NCBI GenBank assembly: GCA_034769895.1
Contig: CM068373.1
Span: 279,527,158 to 279,591,157, forward strand
Direction: 5' to 3'
Origin: Magicicada septendecula
Lineage: Eukaryota > Arthropoda > Insecta > Hemiptera > Cicadidae
DNA length: 64,000 nt
Positions 48,190 through 58,485 of the stretch are shown one piece after another; position 1 is the first letter of the stretch; the number at the start of each line of letters is the position of its first letter. The notes beneath the pieces were generated by a model that saw only the letters and a list, made by a program, of their open reading frames with translations, did not search any database and was not told the origin of the DNA. Position numbers and translations under genes: made by a program.

Positions 48190-48918
48190 ATTTGACCTGG
48201 AGTGTAGGTTAGGGCACTCTCTTGCCGTTGAGGTGAGAAATCACCTCAGAAAGCGGGCGGACAAGCCCCAAGGTGGACAACGGCATACGATGGAGCGCGG
48301 CAACCTAAAACCATTACATTAAAGGTCTGAAAGACATTCATAGTATTAGTAGTCCAAGATGGACGGCTCTTTATTAAAACAATCCGGAGTAATAGACCAG
48401 AACTCGGGTCTCCGGGCGGGTCCATCTAAAGAGAAAACCAAAAGGAAAGGGTTACGATTGGCAACTTGGAATATACAACAAAAGATGGAAAAAGTAAGAG
48501 AGGAATGTTGAGTAAAATCGGACAGGCTGAAGTAGCATTTAACAGTAAATAGAAATTATTGACTTCTAAAGAAATAACCCTGGAAACAAGAAAGAGGTTC
48601 TGAAGAATTACATATGGAGCATAGGTCTACATGGACGTGAGATGTGGACAACTGGAACAGAGGAAAAGATAAGACTTGAAGCACTGGAAATGTGGTGTTA
48701 CAGGAAGTTAGTGAAAGTAAGGTGGATCGACAAGGTTAGTAGTGATGAGATTCTGACCAATAGTTTTGGGCAAACTATTGTGAAGTGAAAGGTTGAACTT
48801 ATTGGCCAAATTATCCGTCACGAGAATTTGATAAAAACAATAATAGAGGGTTACATTGAAGGGAAAAGAGGAAGAGGAAGACCGAGACTCCAACTATATA
48901 AGACAGATTAATATTGGC
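48190..48918 (+). mobile_element. LINE-C copy, internally deleted, 5' part (interrupted by LINE-B)
   Basis: This copy keeps a 5' leader (48190-48358), the start of the endonuclease ORF (48359-48511) and, after a deletion of most of the element, the C-terminal region: 'LLTSKEITLETRKR', 'EEKIRLEALEMWCYRKLVKV', 'RWIDKVSSDEILTNSF', 'IIEGYIEGKRGRGRPRLQLY'. At 48918 it is split by a LINE-B insertion and resumes at 49595. Possible outer target copies are GACCTGGAG (48198) and GACCTAGAG (49719). Confidence 0.65.
48359..48511 (+). pseudogene. LINE-C endonuclease ORF start (50 codons)
   Basis: ATG at 48359 opens 'MDGSLLKQSGVIDQNSGLRA', then 'KRKGLRLATWNIQQKMEKV' and a TGA at 48509-48511. 'LRLATWNI' is the first conserved block of the apurinic-type endonuclease of non-LTR retrotransposons (the Asn is a catalytic-site residue). 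The rest of the endonuclease and the RT core are deleted, so nothing functional can be made. Confidence 0.6.
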
Positions 48919-49593
48919 AAATAAATCGAACAGATAAATCGAATCTGCAAAGACTCAGGATTGCAAATATCCACACTTAAAACCAAGGTGATGGCTTTTC
49001 GTGGAACTGATCCCGTACTGGCAAAAACTGTTATAGATGCTACTGTCCTGGAACAAGTTAGCAATTTTGAATATCTGGGTTACAGTGTGTCTTATAATGC
49101 AAGCAACAACGTTGTGAATAAGTTGCGTACGTTCAACCTTATGTGCGGGACCATCAGGCGAACCCTTTAAGTCAGCAAGTACAGAAACACGCCTAAAATT
49201 CTACAAGGTGATGGCTCTTCCCACACTTCTTTATGGGTCTGAGAATTTGACTTTAACTAAAGGCCAGGCCAGTCGCATCCAAGCGGCTGAAATGAGATTT
49301 CTCAGTCACGTGGCAGGGTATACTCTCTATGATCATAGAAGAAACACAGATATACGGCAGGAACTGAATATTACGAGCATACTCGACAGAATCCCCCAGT
49401 ATCGGCTGTATTTGTGGGAACATCTTTGCCGAATGGATGACTGCCGCATCCCAAAACAAGTATGGAACTATAAGCCGAGAAGACGGAGAGGTGTGGGACG
49501 TCCGAAAAAGCGTTGGAGTGACCAGCTGTAATCTTTGCCTATTTGAGACCGGAACAAACCATCCTTGGTTTAATCCTTGAAGATGATGATGAT
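48919..49593 (+). mobile_element. LINE-B insertion nested in LINE-C, 13-bp target duplication GATTAATATTGGC
   Basis: GATTAATATTGGC occurs at 48906-48918 and 49594-49606. The insertion encodes 'LQISTLKTKVMAFRGTDPVL', 'EQVSNFEYLGYSVSYNASNN', 'LMCGTIRRTL', then 'MALPTLLYGSENLTLTKGQA', 'RIQAAEMRFLSHVAGYTLYD', 'LCRMDDCRIPKQVWNYK', 'RGVGRPKKRWSDQL' with a stop at 49529-49531, a short 3' UTR and (GAT)n. Only one frameshift separates the two frames, so it is one of the youngest LINE copies here. Confidence 0.85.
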
Positions 49594-49725
49594 GATTAAT
49601 ATTGGCGATGTAAGTTGTAGTTCCTATGAGGAGATGAAACGGAAAGTGCAGAGAAGATCTGTGTGGGGACCTGCTACAAACCAATCTGCGGATAGTTAAC
49701 TAAAGAAGAAGAAAAAGAAGACCTA
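49594..49725 (+). mobile_element. LINE-C copy, 3' part after the nested LINE-B
   Basis: Resumes with GCGATGTAAGTTGTAGTTCC … 'CAATCTGCGGATAG' and a GAAGAAGAAAAAGAAG tail. The uninterrupted copy at 56.93-57.38 kb (minus strand) reads straight through this point. Confidence 0.7.
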
Positions 49726-50317
49726 GAGTACTAACCTGTATAAAATATTTCAGGATTACCCTAATTTAGACTAGGCGTGGCCTCGCACAATCCGAATTAC
49801 AGCGGTGTTACGGTATAAAAGTATGTTAATGTAAATTAAACCTTCTTTCATAAATCCTGTGTCTCGGGGACGCGGTAAATCAGCACGGTATAAACGATGA
49901 CCAGGCGCAGCGGTTTTTTTATTATTATTACGTAACGAGAGGTAACAAATAAGTGCTGTCAAAGCGTTACCTGTGCTGACCGGCGGGAAATATGGGACAA
50001 ACCTGTTGTGCCGTACTGTAATTGCAGTGGCAATCAGCTGTTCCACTTACTGTAACACAATGCCAGTACGGAGACAGTGTTATATCTCGTTGGTTCATTG
50101 TAGAAAAGTGTAATTTTTACTATATACGTAAGTCCGTTGTTTATCATGTACAACGTAAAACGCGATGATAAGCCCAAACGTCCGTGTTGTGTTAGAAACG
50201 CATGCCCATATACAAACGTTGACTATGTGCCTTTGCAAGTTTTGTGATAGTTTCATCTTGTTGGACGCGTGTTGTTTTCTTAGCTTTAGAAGTTTTTTTT
50301 TAATGGCTCCAATGGTG
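49726..50317. other. No gene recognised
   Basis: Short open frames only. No family match. Confidence 0.35.
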
Positions 50318-51023
50318 TATCTGGAATTTGGCCTTGGGGGGGGGGTCCGGGATCGGGTCGGCTTCATACAAAAGAAAAAACAATTTAAGACTAATCAACA
50401 TTACTATCTTTAAAGTGACTGAAATCAGTCCTATTACAGTAAACGGTAATAACACAATAAAAGTACGCGTTGTAGAAACATTCTTTACAAGATTCTTATT
50501 GACAGAATCGATTTTCCTATAGGCTATTTCATGTTTCAAACGTATACGGTGATGTGTAATAATCTTATTGGTATATTTTAAAAGTGTTACTACTATATTA
50601 GCAGGAGCGGTCGTGGTGTAGTGGCTAGCGTGTGGCGCTGCTACGCTGTCGGCGCGGGTTCAATTCCCGCCGGGGGCCATCTGATTTAGATACGACCGTT
50701 CCCCCTCGCAAGGCAATGGCAAACCAGCGAAAGGTATCCTGCCTAGTAGAATCCCTCCCCAACTATGCCGTTCGGATCCGGCGTTAAACTGTAGGCCCCA
50801 TATACCTGTGAGAGATTCTGTAACACACGCACCACGGGTATTTGCGGGGAGGGTCCAAACCAAGTCGAAAGACTGAAGGACTACGAAACGAAACTATATT
50901 AGAGTACACAGCTGAAAAAAATAATAGAACTGATTAACAAAAAGATTAACAAAATTCTTCAACTTTTTCGACTCTCTGTGAGAGTTCCGGTCTTGTTCGC
51001 CCCCCCCCCCGTAATACGCCCCT
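50318..51023 (+). repeat. Repeat R1, copy 3 (MITE-like), split by a SINE
   Basis: Begins 'ATCTGGAATTTGGCCTTGGG' with a G run, then GTCGGCTTCATACAAAAG and 'TTTAAGACTAATCAACATTA' as in copies 1 and 2, and ends 'TACGCCCCTG' at 51023 after a C run. The right end read on the minus strand (CAGGGGCGTA) is a common DNA-transposon terminus. A SINE occupies 50602-50892. Confidence 0.7.
50602..50892 (+). mobile_element. tRNA-derived SINE with 10-bp target duplication ACTATATTAG
   Basis: The head resembles a tRNA gene: A box TGGTGTAGTGG (50614-50624) and B box GGTTCAATTCC (50657-50667), with the CCCGCCGGGGGCC T-arm/acceptor-like segment after it. The body continues 'AAGGCAATGGCAAACCAGCG', and the 3' end is 'GACTACGAAACGAA' without poly(A). 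ACTATATTAG stands at 50592-50601 and 50893-50902. The R1 copy at 32.8 kb shows the empty site (TACTACTGTATTAACGTACA). Internal Pol III promoter elements imply transcription potential when young; cleavage by a partner LINE is inferred. Confidence 0.85.
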
Positions 51024-51040
51024 GAAGGGCTCACGCTACT

Positions 51041-51330
51041 GTCTTAGCTCATAGAAGAGTTGGCGTTGTTGTTTTGATTGTAGAAAGATGGGTGCTGTTG
51101 TTGTTTTGTTTGGCTCTGTTGTTTGCAGATTTCTAGCTCCTGCTGACGTTGACGATATTGTTAAGACTTCTAATAAGCTGGCACGATTACTTACCAGCCC
51201 TTAGAGCTGTGTTAATTTTGTTATTTAAATTAGCAGTCTCCGTAACTCCAACTTCGTCGTGCTTATTTGCTAAACTGCTAAGCGCCATGTTCTGGACGAG
51301 GCCTTTCAGTGTTTCCACCATTATCAAGGC
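51041..51330 (-). other. Candidate two-exon coding segment (MVETLKGLVQ…), host gene or unknown element
   Basis: The minus strand from ATG 51318 reads 'MVETLKGLVQNMALSSLANK', then 'HDEVGVTETANLNNKINTAL' and meets 'GCTG|GTAAGT', a perfect splice donor, near 51194. A GTCAG acceptor about 52 nt on, followed by a frame that stays open ('RNLQTTEPNKTTTAPIFLQ' … to TAG near 51041), is compatible with a tiny intron. The ATG-side part is duplicated in inverse orientation at 51667-51760. No family recognised. Confidence 0.25.
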
Positions 51331-51455
51331 AAACAGAATTTAGTGATGAAGAAATATTTTTTCATATTTTGCAAGCGTGAGATATGTGTATTCCGTTACA
51401 AACAGAATTTAGTAATGAAGAAATATTTTTTCATATTTTGCAAGCGTGAGATATA
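51330..51455. repeat. 65-bp tandem duplication
   Basis: 'CAAACAGAATTTAGTRATGA' … 'TTGCAAGCGTGAGATAT' occurs twice, at about 51330 and 51395. Confidence 0.8.
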
Positions 51456-51539
51456 TGTTTTCCGTCAGGGGTTAGGTAAGTAGACAAAGCTGTGTGTGTG
51501 GCTCAGTAAGGTAATAGACGAAGCTTCGTAGCAAGTAGC

Positions 51540-51812
51540 AGGGGCGTGGCTTAACGGAGCTGAGCCAATAGGGATTTGACTTGTAGAATTGTTTACAAAT
51601 TGACTTGCCGTGGTGGCGGATTCACGGGTTGCAGCGGGATATTTTTTCGTCGTGATTTAGGACTTGAAAATGGTAGAAACACTGAAAGGCCTCGTCCAGA
51701 CCATGGCACTCAGCAGTTTAGTAAGTAAGCACGACGAAGTTGGCCTTAGAGCTTTGTTCTGGTCTTTAAAAGAGCTTTGTCCCAGTCGTTCGTTTTGGTT
51801 CCTGGCGTAGTG
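51540..51812 (+). other. Inverse copy of the MVETLKGLVQ exon with promoter-like upstream
   Basis: ATG at 51670 (context GAAAATGG) opens 'MVETLKGLVQTMALSSLVSK', 'HDEVGLRALFWSLKELCPSR' and stops after about 46 codons. Upstream 130 bp are less AT-rich and hold 'GAGCCAATAGG', a CCAAT-box match. The first 25 codons match the minus-strand copy at 51.3 kb with mostly conservative changes; later sequence differs. It may be the 5' exon of a gene and its inverted duplicate, or one repeat family. Confidence 0.25.
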
Positions 51813-52231
51813 GGGAGGGGTATTGAACCAACTTGAAGGTTTGACTCCTCAATTTCCTAATTTCGACTATACTTTTACTTCAAATACGTACGAGCAACAG
51901 TTATCATGTTGAATCAGTTCACTCACCAGTCGGTACTGAAGCTGTCACTCCTCACTTCTGGCATGTGTCCCACGACACACCTTTTTTTCTGAAACTACGT
52001 CTGTGCTAAAATAACCTTCCATTCACGTTCACGAATTAAATCTGCTGGCAAAAATTACAACAAATAATTTTGTACGTGTACGCACGTGTTCCTTACACTC
52101 GATTTATAGACTCAGTTTCTAAAATTTGTATTAATGATTCCGGAGATCAGGCCGAATAGTCTAGTGGACTTTTGAAAGGACAAAAATTTCATTTTAATTT
52201 AAAACTACTTAAATCGTATGTATGTTTTATA
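51813..52231. other. No gene recognised
   Basis: Mixed composition, no signal. Confidence 0.3.
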
Positions 52232-53038
52232 CAGGATGATTCAAATTGCACGGCAATCTCTCGGAAGCCGAGTCTGTAGCTAAAAATTAGAAAAAAAGTT
52301 CATTTAAACATAGGTCCCAAAACGGTTCGTTAGCGAATTACGGCCATTTTACTGGTCCGTTTCGGCCAACCTATCGCTTACCGAAAGTATTATGTAAATG
52401 GTTCATCAAATCACGACAGTAGTGAGCAAAAGCACCGTCATTGAAAAACCACATCTGCACTCTATCTGCAAGTGCAATATCTTCCAAGAGTTCCATCAGA
52501 TTCGTTTGCAAAAAATGTTAGTACTGTCTTCCATTAAGCCTTGCTGGTAAGAAAAAAGGGCCCAAGAGATTTTCACCAAGAAGACCGCACCACACATTAA
52601 ATGAAAAAGTATGCTGGTCATGTCTTGTAGCAGTCTCATAAGGGTTTTCTATGTCCAAGTGTAGGGTTTCGAAAGTTTACAATGCCATTTCCTGTAAATT
52701 GTAACACTTTTCTGGCGCATTTGGTCTGTTTTGTTTTTAATTAAAGTAAATTTCTTAAATTTTTACTTATTTTTAGTAGACATTATACACATCAATTTTC
52801 TCATAAGAAAGTTCTCTATAAAGTTAGTTCGAAATTTTTGTTTGTTTATTAGCAAATTAATTACCGTTCACTTTATACCCCACGAATTTCAGTATGGCGT
52901 CACTTTACCGTGGGAGCAGAAATCAGGGCGAACTGGTTCGCGGCCGTAACTCGCTAACGAACCTTTTTCGGACCATTTTCTTATTTTTAGCTATAGAATC
53001 AGGTCCGGAGAGATTGCCGTGCAATTTTGAATCACCCT
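52232..53038 (-). mobile_element. Short Tc1/mariner-like element with long inverted ends
   Basis: The left end CAGGATGATTC (52232, after TA) and its inverse …GAATCACCCT (near 53038) continue into about 120-bp arms: 'TTGCACGGCAATCTCTC', 'TATAGCTAAAAAT' and 'GGTTCGTTAGCGARTTACGGC' are shared. At about 0.8 kb it is an internally deleted relative of the 627-4340 element, whose termini begin with the same 11 bases. Confidence 0.75.
52390..52690 (-). pseudogene. Tc1/mariner-like transposase fragment
   Basis: The minus strand encodes 'SFNVWCGLLGENLLGPFFLP', 'ARLNGRQY', a stop, 'HFLQTNLMELLEDIALADRV', 'QMWFFNDGAFAHYCRDLMNH', the middle of the DDE domain (WCGI…LIGPYFLP…RMWFQHDGAPAH pattern; the catalytic Asp of the N/HDG block is retained). 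Confidence 0.7.
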
Positions 53039-54612
53039 CAATATTAACTTTTGATGTAACTGCATGTGCAGACTAACCATGTTTTAGGTCGTTGTTTACG
53101 ATTTGTAACAGTTTGTGCGCCGCGGCTTCGATCCATACAACGCTTCAATAAACATTATCACCGCGTACGCCTATATCAAGTTAACCATGACTCGGTGAAA
53201 CGTTTATAGACGTGTCGCCCGAAGACAAACAACACAATAAAAATGGTTCGCCGTAAGGTGCTGAGCGGGTTTTCCAGTTGTCACTGATAACTTCACACAA
53301 AGTTCAGTGTCCTCTCGTGGCGATAGTCCAAACCACTCGACGCGGGTTCCGTTATTTTGACGATTCCACTAATATCGTTTTCGAAAATATGCTCATACAC
53401 ACACGCGCACATAGAGTTGCCAGGTCAAAAATCAGAAAAACCGAATACAGCTGTTAAATTAGCAGGACATTTTACCGAAAAACTGGACAGCAGCTTTTTA
53501 CATTAAAAAGCACAATTTATTATGTTCGTTCGATATTAGGTCCTTGCGTATATATAGGCCTACTACATCTACTACTATCTATCTATATATATATATATAT
53601 AACTCAAAGTCTGAGGATTTTTTGTACTGAATACAAACGTTACACCGATTGCCATCAAATTTTGCACAGGTAACCTTGGATACAAGGCAAAAAACACTGT
53701 CTAACTTGGAATTTAAAATGTGGCCCCACTCGCACGGTTTCGGCCCTTTTAATTATGCCATTTTGTTGACGCGTATAAAGATGTCAACAACACCATGGAG
53801 ACCAGAATTAATTGCCACAGTAACAAGTAAATAAACAAATGCTATTTAGCGGCATCGGAACTGTACCTTTATCCGTTCCTGCAGTACATTTTCGATGTTT
53901 TTAATATGCGAGTGTATCGATATATTACGATGTGGAAAAGAAGAAGTGTACTAATTGTAAATTGTGCTATTACTTAATCCAAAGCAAAAATACATGTTGT
54001 TTTCATTTGTGAGGTCAGGTGACAACCGTTTTTTGGTTTTTAGTTTCCTACTGAAATAAATAAAAGCCATAGTTGAGGAAACTATAACGTTTAATGTGTA
54101 TATACAATGTTTATAACAGACGAACACTTAACATAAAGAACCTAACGTTTTTGAGTTAATGGGTAGGCCTACTTATTAAAAAATAAAACGACGTCATCTT
54201 GTTTATACATAAGATAGAATTATTATTATTACACATTCAAACATAATAAGACGTATGAATTAATAAGAAAGACAAGCTCGGTAATCTTAATTATAAAAAA
54301 ATCAAAATACTCCATTCTTTTATTATTAAATAAATTAAATTTTTATTAACTATATACTTCAATTTTAACAAAACACTTGACTCTCAAAATTTAAATTAAA
54401 TATCAATATTTGGCACATTCTTAACACATAAAAATGTAACACAAGCTCTGTCATTTTCATAATAAAAGAAACAGAGTTATTCTATCTTATATTATAAAAA
54501 TTTGCCTTCTTATATTATTAATAATTAAAACTATAAAATCTAAAAAATTCAGGATTTTGTACTAAAACAAAATTTTTTAATATTCATTTTTAAAGTATCC
54601 AAGTCACTTGTA
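53039..54612. other. No gene recognised; AT-rich
   Basis: A (TA)n tract at 53583-53601 precedes a TE-like string ('CGATTGCCATCAAATTTTGC') typical of dispersed arthropod repeats. Two TAGGCCTA octamers (53555, 54164). Confidence 0.35.
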
Positions 54613-55203
54613 TTAAATAAATAATTGCTTACCGAATCCGTTGAGTGACTTACTTGTAATTTCGCTTAACTTGACGCGTTTCGAGGCATATGCCCCATCT
54701 TCAGAATAATTTCTCTTTAAAGAACGTCAGACATTAAGATCAAAATATAATAAATTAAAATTAAAATCAATAGTTAAAACATTAAAGCATCAAAAATATT
54801 AAAACACACTAAAAACACAGAGGAGCACGCACTGTCAAACTATGATGTATTCGCGTTGCGTTTATAGCCGGTGTACACCGTCGCGATGTTACTTGCGCAC
54901 ACAACATGTTATTGAGTGCGCAAGTAACATCGCGACGGTGTACACCGGCTATAAACGCAACGCGAACACATCATGGTTTGACAGTGCGTGCTCCTCTGTG
55001 TTTTTAGTGTGTTTTAATATTTTTGATGCTTTAATGTTTTAACTATTGATTTTAATTTTAATTTATTATATTTTGATCTTAATGTCTCACGTTCTTTAAA
55101 GAGAAATTATTCTGAAGATGGGGCATATGCCTCGAAACGCGTCAAGTTAAGAGAAATTACAAGTAAGTCACTCAACGGATTCGGTAAGCAATTATTTACT
55201 TAA
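54613..55203. mobile_element. 591-bp near-perfect hairpin (two inverted PLE-type ends)
   Basis: Left arm 54613-54900 and right arm 54916-55203 are inverse copies with only a few differences, separated by ACAACATGTTATTGA. In transcription toward the outside, each arm carries CTGAAGAT, a GGGGC/GCCTC stem, GAAACGCGTCAAG, then CACTCAACGGAT and GGTAAGCAATTATTTA, the last two aligning with the PLE 3' region at 29.22-29.30 kb. High arm identity means either recent origin or gene-conversion-like homogenisation. Confidence 0.85.
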
Positions 55204-55531
55204 ACTTTTTTATAATAGAAACTACAAAACCCAGTTTTATAGACAAAATATAACATTGTACTTAAGAATTTTCTAAACTAAATTAAAAACAACATTAAAG
55301 AAATAGATAATTAACATTTGGTATAATTATCACACTAAAAAAGTGCAAACAGTACTGAACAACAAATCAAGGTATTAAAGGAAATTTGTTACGGTACCCG
55401 ACGCTTGAGCGGCTGCTTCGACGATAATACAGAGATTAACAGTAATATCATAAAACGCCTACACATACTGTAAGAAAAGGAAGTAACAATCTAGCACGTA
55501 CATTTTTTTTTTCAAATCTAGTACCTTTTTC

Positions 55532-56106
55532 ATCAGCATCATCATCATCTTCTTCGCGGATTAAACCAAGGATTTTTGTTCCGGTCTCAAATAGGCAAAA
55601 AATTAGAGCTGGTCACTCCAGCGTGCCCTGCCACGTGCCTGAGAAATCTCATCTCAGCCGCTTGGATGCGACTGGCCTGGCCTTTTATTAAAGTTAAATT
55701 CTCAGACCCATAAAGAAGTGTGGGAAGAGCCACCACCTTGTAGGCGTGTTCCTTTACTTGCTGACTTAAGGGTTCGCGTAATGGTCCCGCACATAAGGTT
55801 GAGCTTATGCAAATTGTTCACAACGTCGTTGCTTGCATTATAACACACACTGTAGCCTAGGTATTCAAAATTGCTGACTTGTTCCAGGACAGTATCATCG
55901 ATAACAATTTTTGCCCATACGGGATCAGTTCCACAAAAACCCATCACCTTGGTCTTACGTGTGGATGTCTGCAATCCTGAGTCTTTGCAGATTCGATTTA
56001 ACAAATGTATCCCCATCTGCAATCTGTTTTCCGAGCCCGACTGAATGGCCTGATCGTCCGCAAACAACAAAGTGTCAATTGGTGTAGAGTGACCAATCAT
56101 AAAATG
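55532..56106 (-). mobile_element. LINE-B insertion with 13-bp target duplication TAGTACCTTTTTC
   Basis: TAGTACCTTTTTC flanks at 55519-55531 and 56107-56119. The minus strand encodes 'TPIDTLLFADDQAIQSGSEN', 'QTSTRKTKVMGFCGTDPVW', 'EQVSNFEYLGYSVCYNASND', 'LMCGTITRTLKS' in one frame to 55702, then 'AEMRFLRHVAG'-region sequence joined by a deletion to 'RAGVTSSNFLPI' and a GAAGATGATGATG tail. The insertion starts at the same base of LINE-B as the 40.5 kb copy. Confidence 0.85.
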
Positions 56107-56339
56107 TAGTACCTTTTTCTCAGGCATAAAAAATGTGCTATACTTTTATCATAATAGTACGTGCGAATTTGTCAGACAAAAACCCTAACAAAATCCGGAC
56201 GGGCAGGGTGTGCTTATTTTCAACCGTCTGGCAACAATACACGCGCACATACACACACAGTACACAGTCGGAAGGATCGTAATCATATTACCTCTTATTG
56301 TAACGGAAATATTATAATCGTCGTCGTCATCAGATAAGA

Positions 56340-56830
56340 TGCTCTAAATAGCCATGCCCGAACCGCTGTACGCGATAACACCGTATAAGAGATTTTTACT
56401 TGACTTTTTTTGCGATTTAATTACGGCTGGCGCCGCCCCTCGCATACTAGCTTCCACTGGCGCCGGTCTAAACAGTCCTGTTCTATAAGTCCTCTTGCAT
56501 TCATTGCATCTTCGACGTCCATTTTCCATGAATGTTTAGGTCTTCCTATTTTTCTTCTAGAGGGTGGAGTCCATTCTCATACCTTCCTTGGCCATCTCTC
56601 GTCCGACATTCTTTTTAGGTGTCCGACCCAATTCAGTCTTCTTGCTTCTACTGTTTCTACAATATCAAGGTCGATTCCCATCGCTTGTCTTATCTCTACA
56701 TTTCTCACTCTATCTAGTCTTGTTAGACTTTTGTTACTCTCTGTAAAACTTTTTATTGATCTTACAATAAATTTCGAGCCCTCACTTCTACGTAGTTTTA
56801 AAAGCAATCGTATTAAAAGCAAGGAAAATT
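56340..56830 (-). mobile_element. LINE-A-like 3' fragment
   Basis: The minus strand encodes 'FIVRSIKSFTESNKSLTRLD', 'RVRNVEIRQAMGIDLDIVET', 'RRLNWVGHLKRMSDERWPRK', then 'REWTPSRRKIGRPKHSWKMD' and 'DAMNARGLIEQDCLDRRQWK'. The end pattern (EARGL…W.DR..WR) matches the LINE-A tail at 43.6 kb. No microsatellite is seen at its end. Confidence 0.65.
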
Positions 56831-56926
56831 GTATTAAAGAGTATACTGTTGAAGCAGCATAATATGGTATGCTAGAATCTTACGTTGAGGACGTCAATCA
56901 ATATTCTTTATATATAAATTTCTTCT

Positions 56927-57380
56927 TCTTCTTCTTCTTCTTCTTCATCATCTTCTTTAGTCAGCGATCCGCAGATTGGTTTGAAGCAGTTCTCCACACT
57001 GATCTTCTCTGTGCTTTCCGCTTCATTTTCTCATAGGAATTACAACTTACATCGCCAATAATCTGTTTCATATATTGGAGTCTTGGTCTTCCTTTTCTTC
57101 TTTTCCCTTCAGTGTAAACTTCTATTATTCATCAAATTCTCGTGACGCATAAAATGGCCAAAAAGTTCAACACTTCACCTCACAATATTTTGCCGAAAAC
57201 GTTGTTTTTCTCCAACTGTAGTCAGAATCTCATCATTACTAACTTTGTCGATCCATCTTACTGTCGATAACTTCCTATAACACCACATTTCCAGTGCTTT
57301 AAGTCTTCTCTTTTCCACTGTTCCAATTGTCCATGTCTCACATCCACATACAGGTGTGCTTCATACGTAACTGTTCAGGA
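56927..57380 (-). mobile_element. LINE-C 3' fragment with (GAA)n tail, uninterrupted
   Basis: The minus strand contains a CETWTIGTVEKRRLKALEM-like block, 'CYRKLSTVRWIDKVSNDEIL', a GRPRLQYMKQIIGDVSCNS-like block and a KRKAQRRSVWRTASNQSADR-like block (readings approximate around frameshifts), then GAAGATGATGAAGAAG… at 56927-56960. It gives the pre-insertion state for the LINE-C copy split at 48.9 kb. Confidence 0.7.
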
Positions 57381-57904
57381 ACTCTTCATACATAAATTTA
57401 TGAAATTAAAAATATTTATTTTTCTCTTAATTTCTAAATACACAGTAGTTATATGTGCCTATTATTATATGTTTCAGATGTACACACAACTTTTTTTTAA
57501 TTTTATTTATACAATCTGTTAACAAAATTCACTTCCAATGGAGTTTTCGAGATTTTCTGAATAACATAAAAGAATATTGGCCATCTAACGAATAATAATT
57601 TTGTTTTCGTTTGTTAATACATTGCTTTTTTGTTTTAATCTTACTTTTCAGAAATATTTGTATTTTCCACTTTACATTTACATCTCTTATTGTTTTGTTA
57701 AAAAAAAAGTTATATTATTTATTTTAAATGTTACTCTGTTATAAACATTGTATATACACTAAATGTTATATTTTCCTAACCATGGCTTCTATTTCTTTAA
57801 ACAGCAAACTAAAATTAAAAAAAAACATTATTACCTAACCTCACAAATAAAATCATGACGTATTTTCACTTAACATTAAGAAATAGAATAATTTACATTA
57901 CCAC

Positions 57905-57905
<1 letters not shown>
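57381..57905. other. AT-rich DNA, no gene recognised
   Basis: No repeats or frames of note. Confidence 0.35.
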
Positions 57906-57935
<30 letters not shown>

Positions 57936-57987
57936 CTTCTTCTTCTTCTTCTTCTTCTTCTTCTTCTTCTTCTTCTTCTTCTTCTTC
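57906..57987 (+). repeat. (CTT)n microsatellite, 82 bp
   Basis: Perfect CTT repeats; no LINE recognised on its far side (57988-58210). Confidence 0.95.
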
Positions 57988-58343
57988 AATCGTGGTATAC
58001 CGATACAATTGCATGTTCAGAACATCGAAACTGTAGTGTGGGTTGGGAAAGTACAGAAATTTCCAATAAATAATAGTCTTTATTTCCCAAGTAGTAAGTG
58101 GTATGCAGGTGCCCGTTTGAATAGTTCCTGTTAGAAGCTGATGTAACTATACAATGGAGTACCTGCAATGCTTCCATATACTGCCGTTCTGTTTCATATT
58201 CATCTGGCATCGGACGTGCGACGCGTGCAGCAACAAACGCTTAAGAATATAAATAACGTGTCCGTGGACGAGAAGATGTACATGCGCGCGCGTATATGTT
58301 GAGATTGATATCCCGTCAAGATTTCAGTTAACAGACACAGTGC

Positions 58344-58485
58344 TGTGTGTGTGTGTGTGTGTGTGTGTGTCCCCTTAATTTCCTGACCAGGAATGTATTC
58401 AGCCAGATCAAGACAATGGCTGCTTGAGGTTTACGTCGTCATCGTCATCCTTTACGGCTTAGCCCTGTAACCCCTCTTTCCTTTT
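58344..58485. repeat. (GT)n tract followed by LINE scraps
   Basis: (GT)n at 58344-58370. 'CAGCCAGATCAAGACAATGG' at about 58400 matches the LINE-A segment just after the YADD box (42.82 kb). 'GTCGTCATCGTCATCC' at 58435, inverse of a LINE-type tail, follows directly. Confidence 0.45.

Noticed and set aside
52140-52175. tRNA-like A-box string (TAGTCTAGTGG)
   Set aside because: No B box or cloverleaf within range.
53582-53830. Possible Helitron 5' end (TCTATATATATA…)
   Set aside because: The TC start is followed only by a TA microsatellite; no hairpin plus CTRR 3' end was found.
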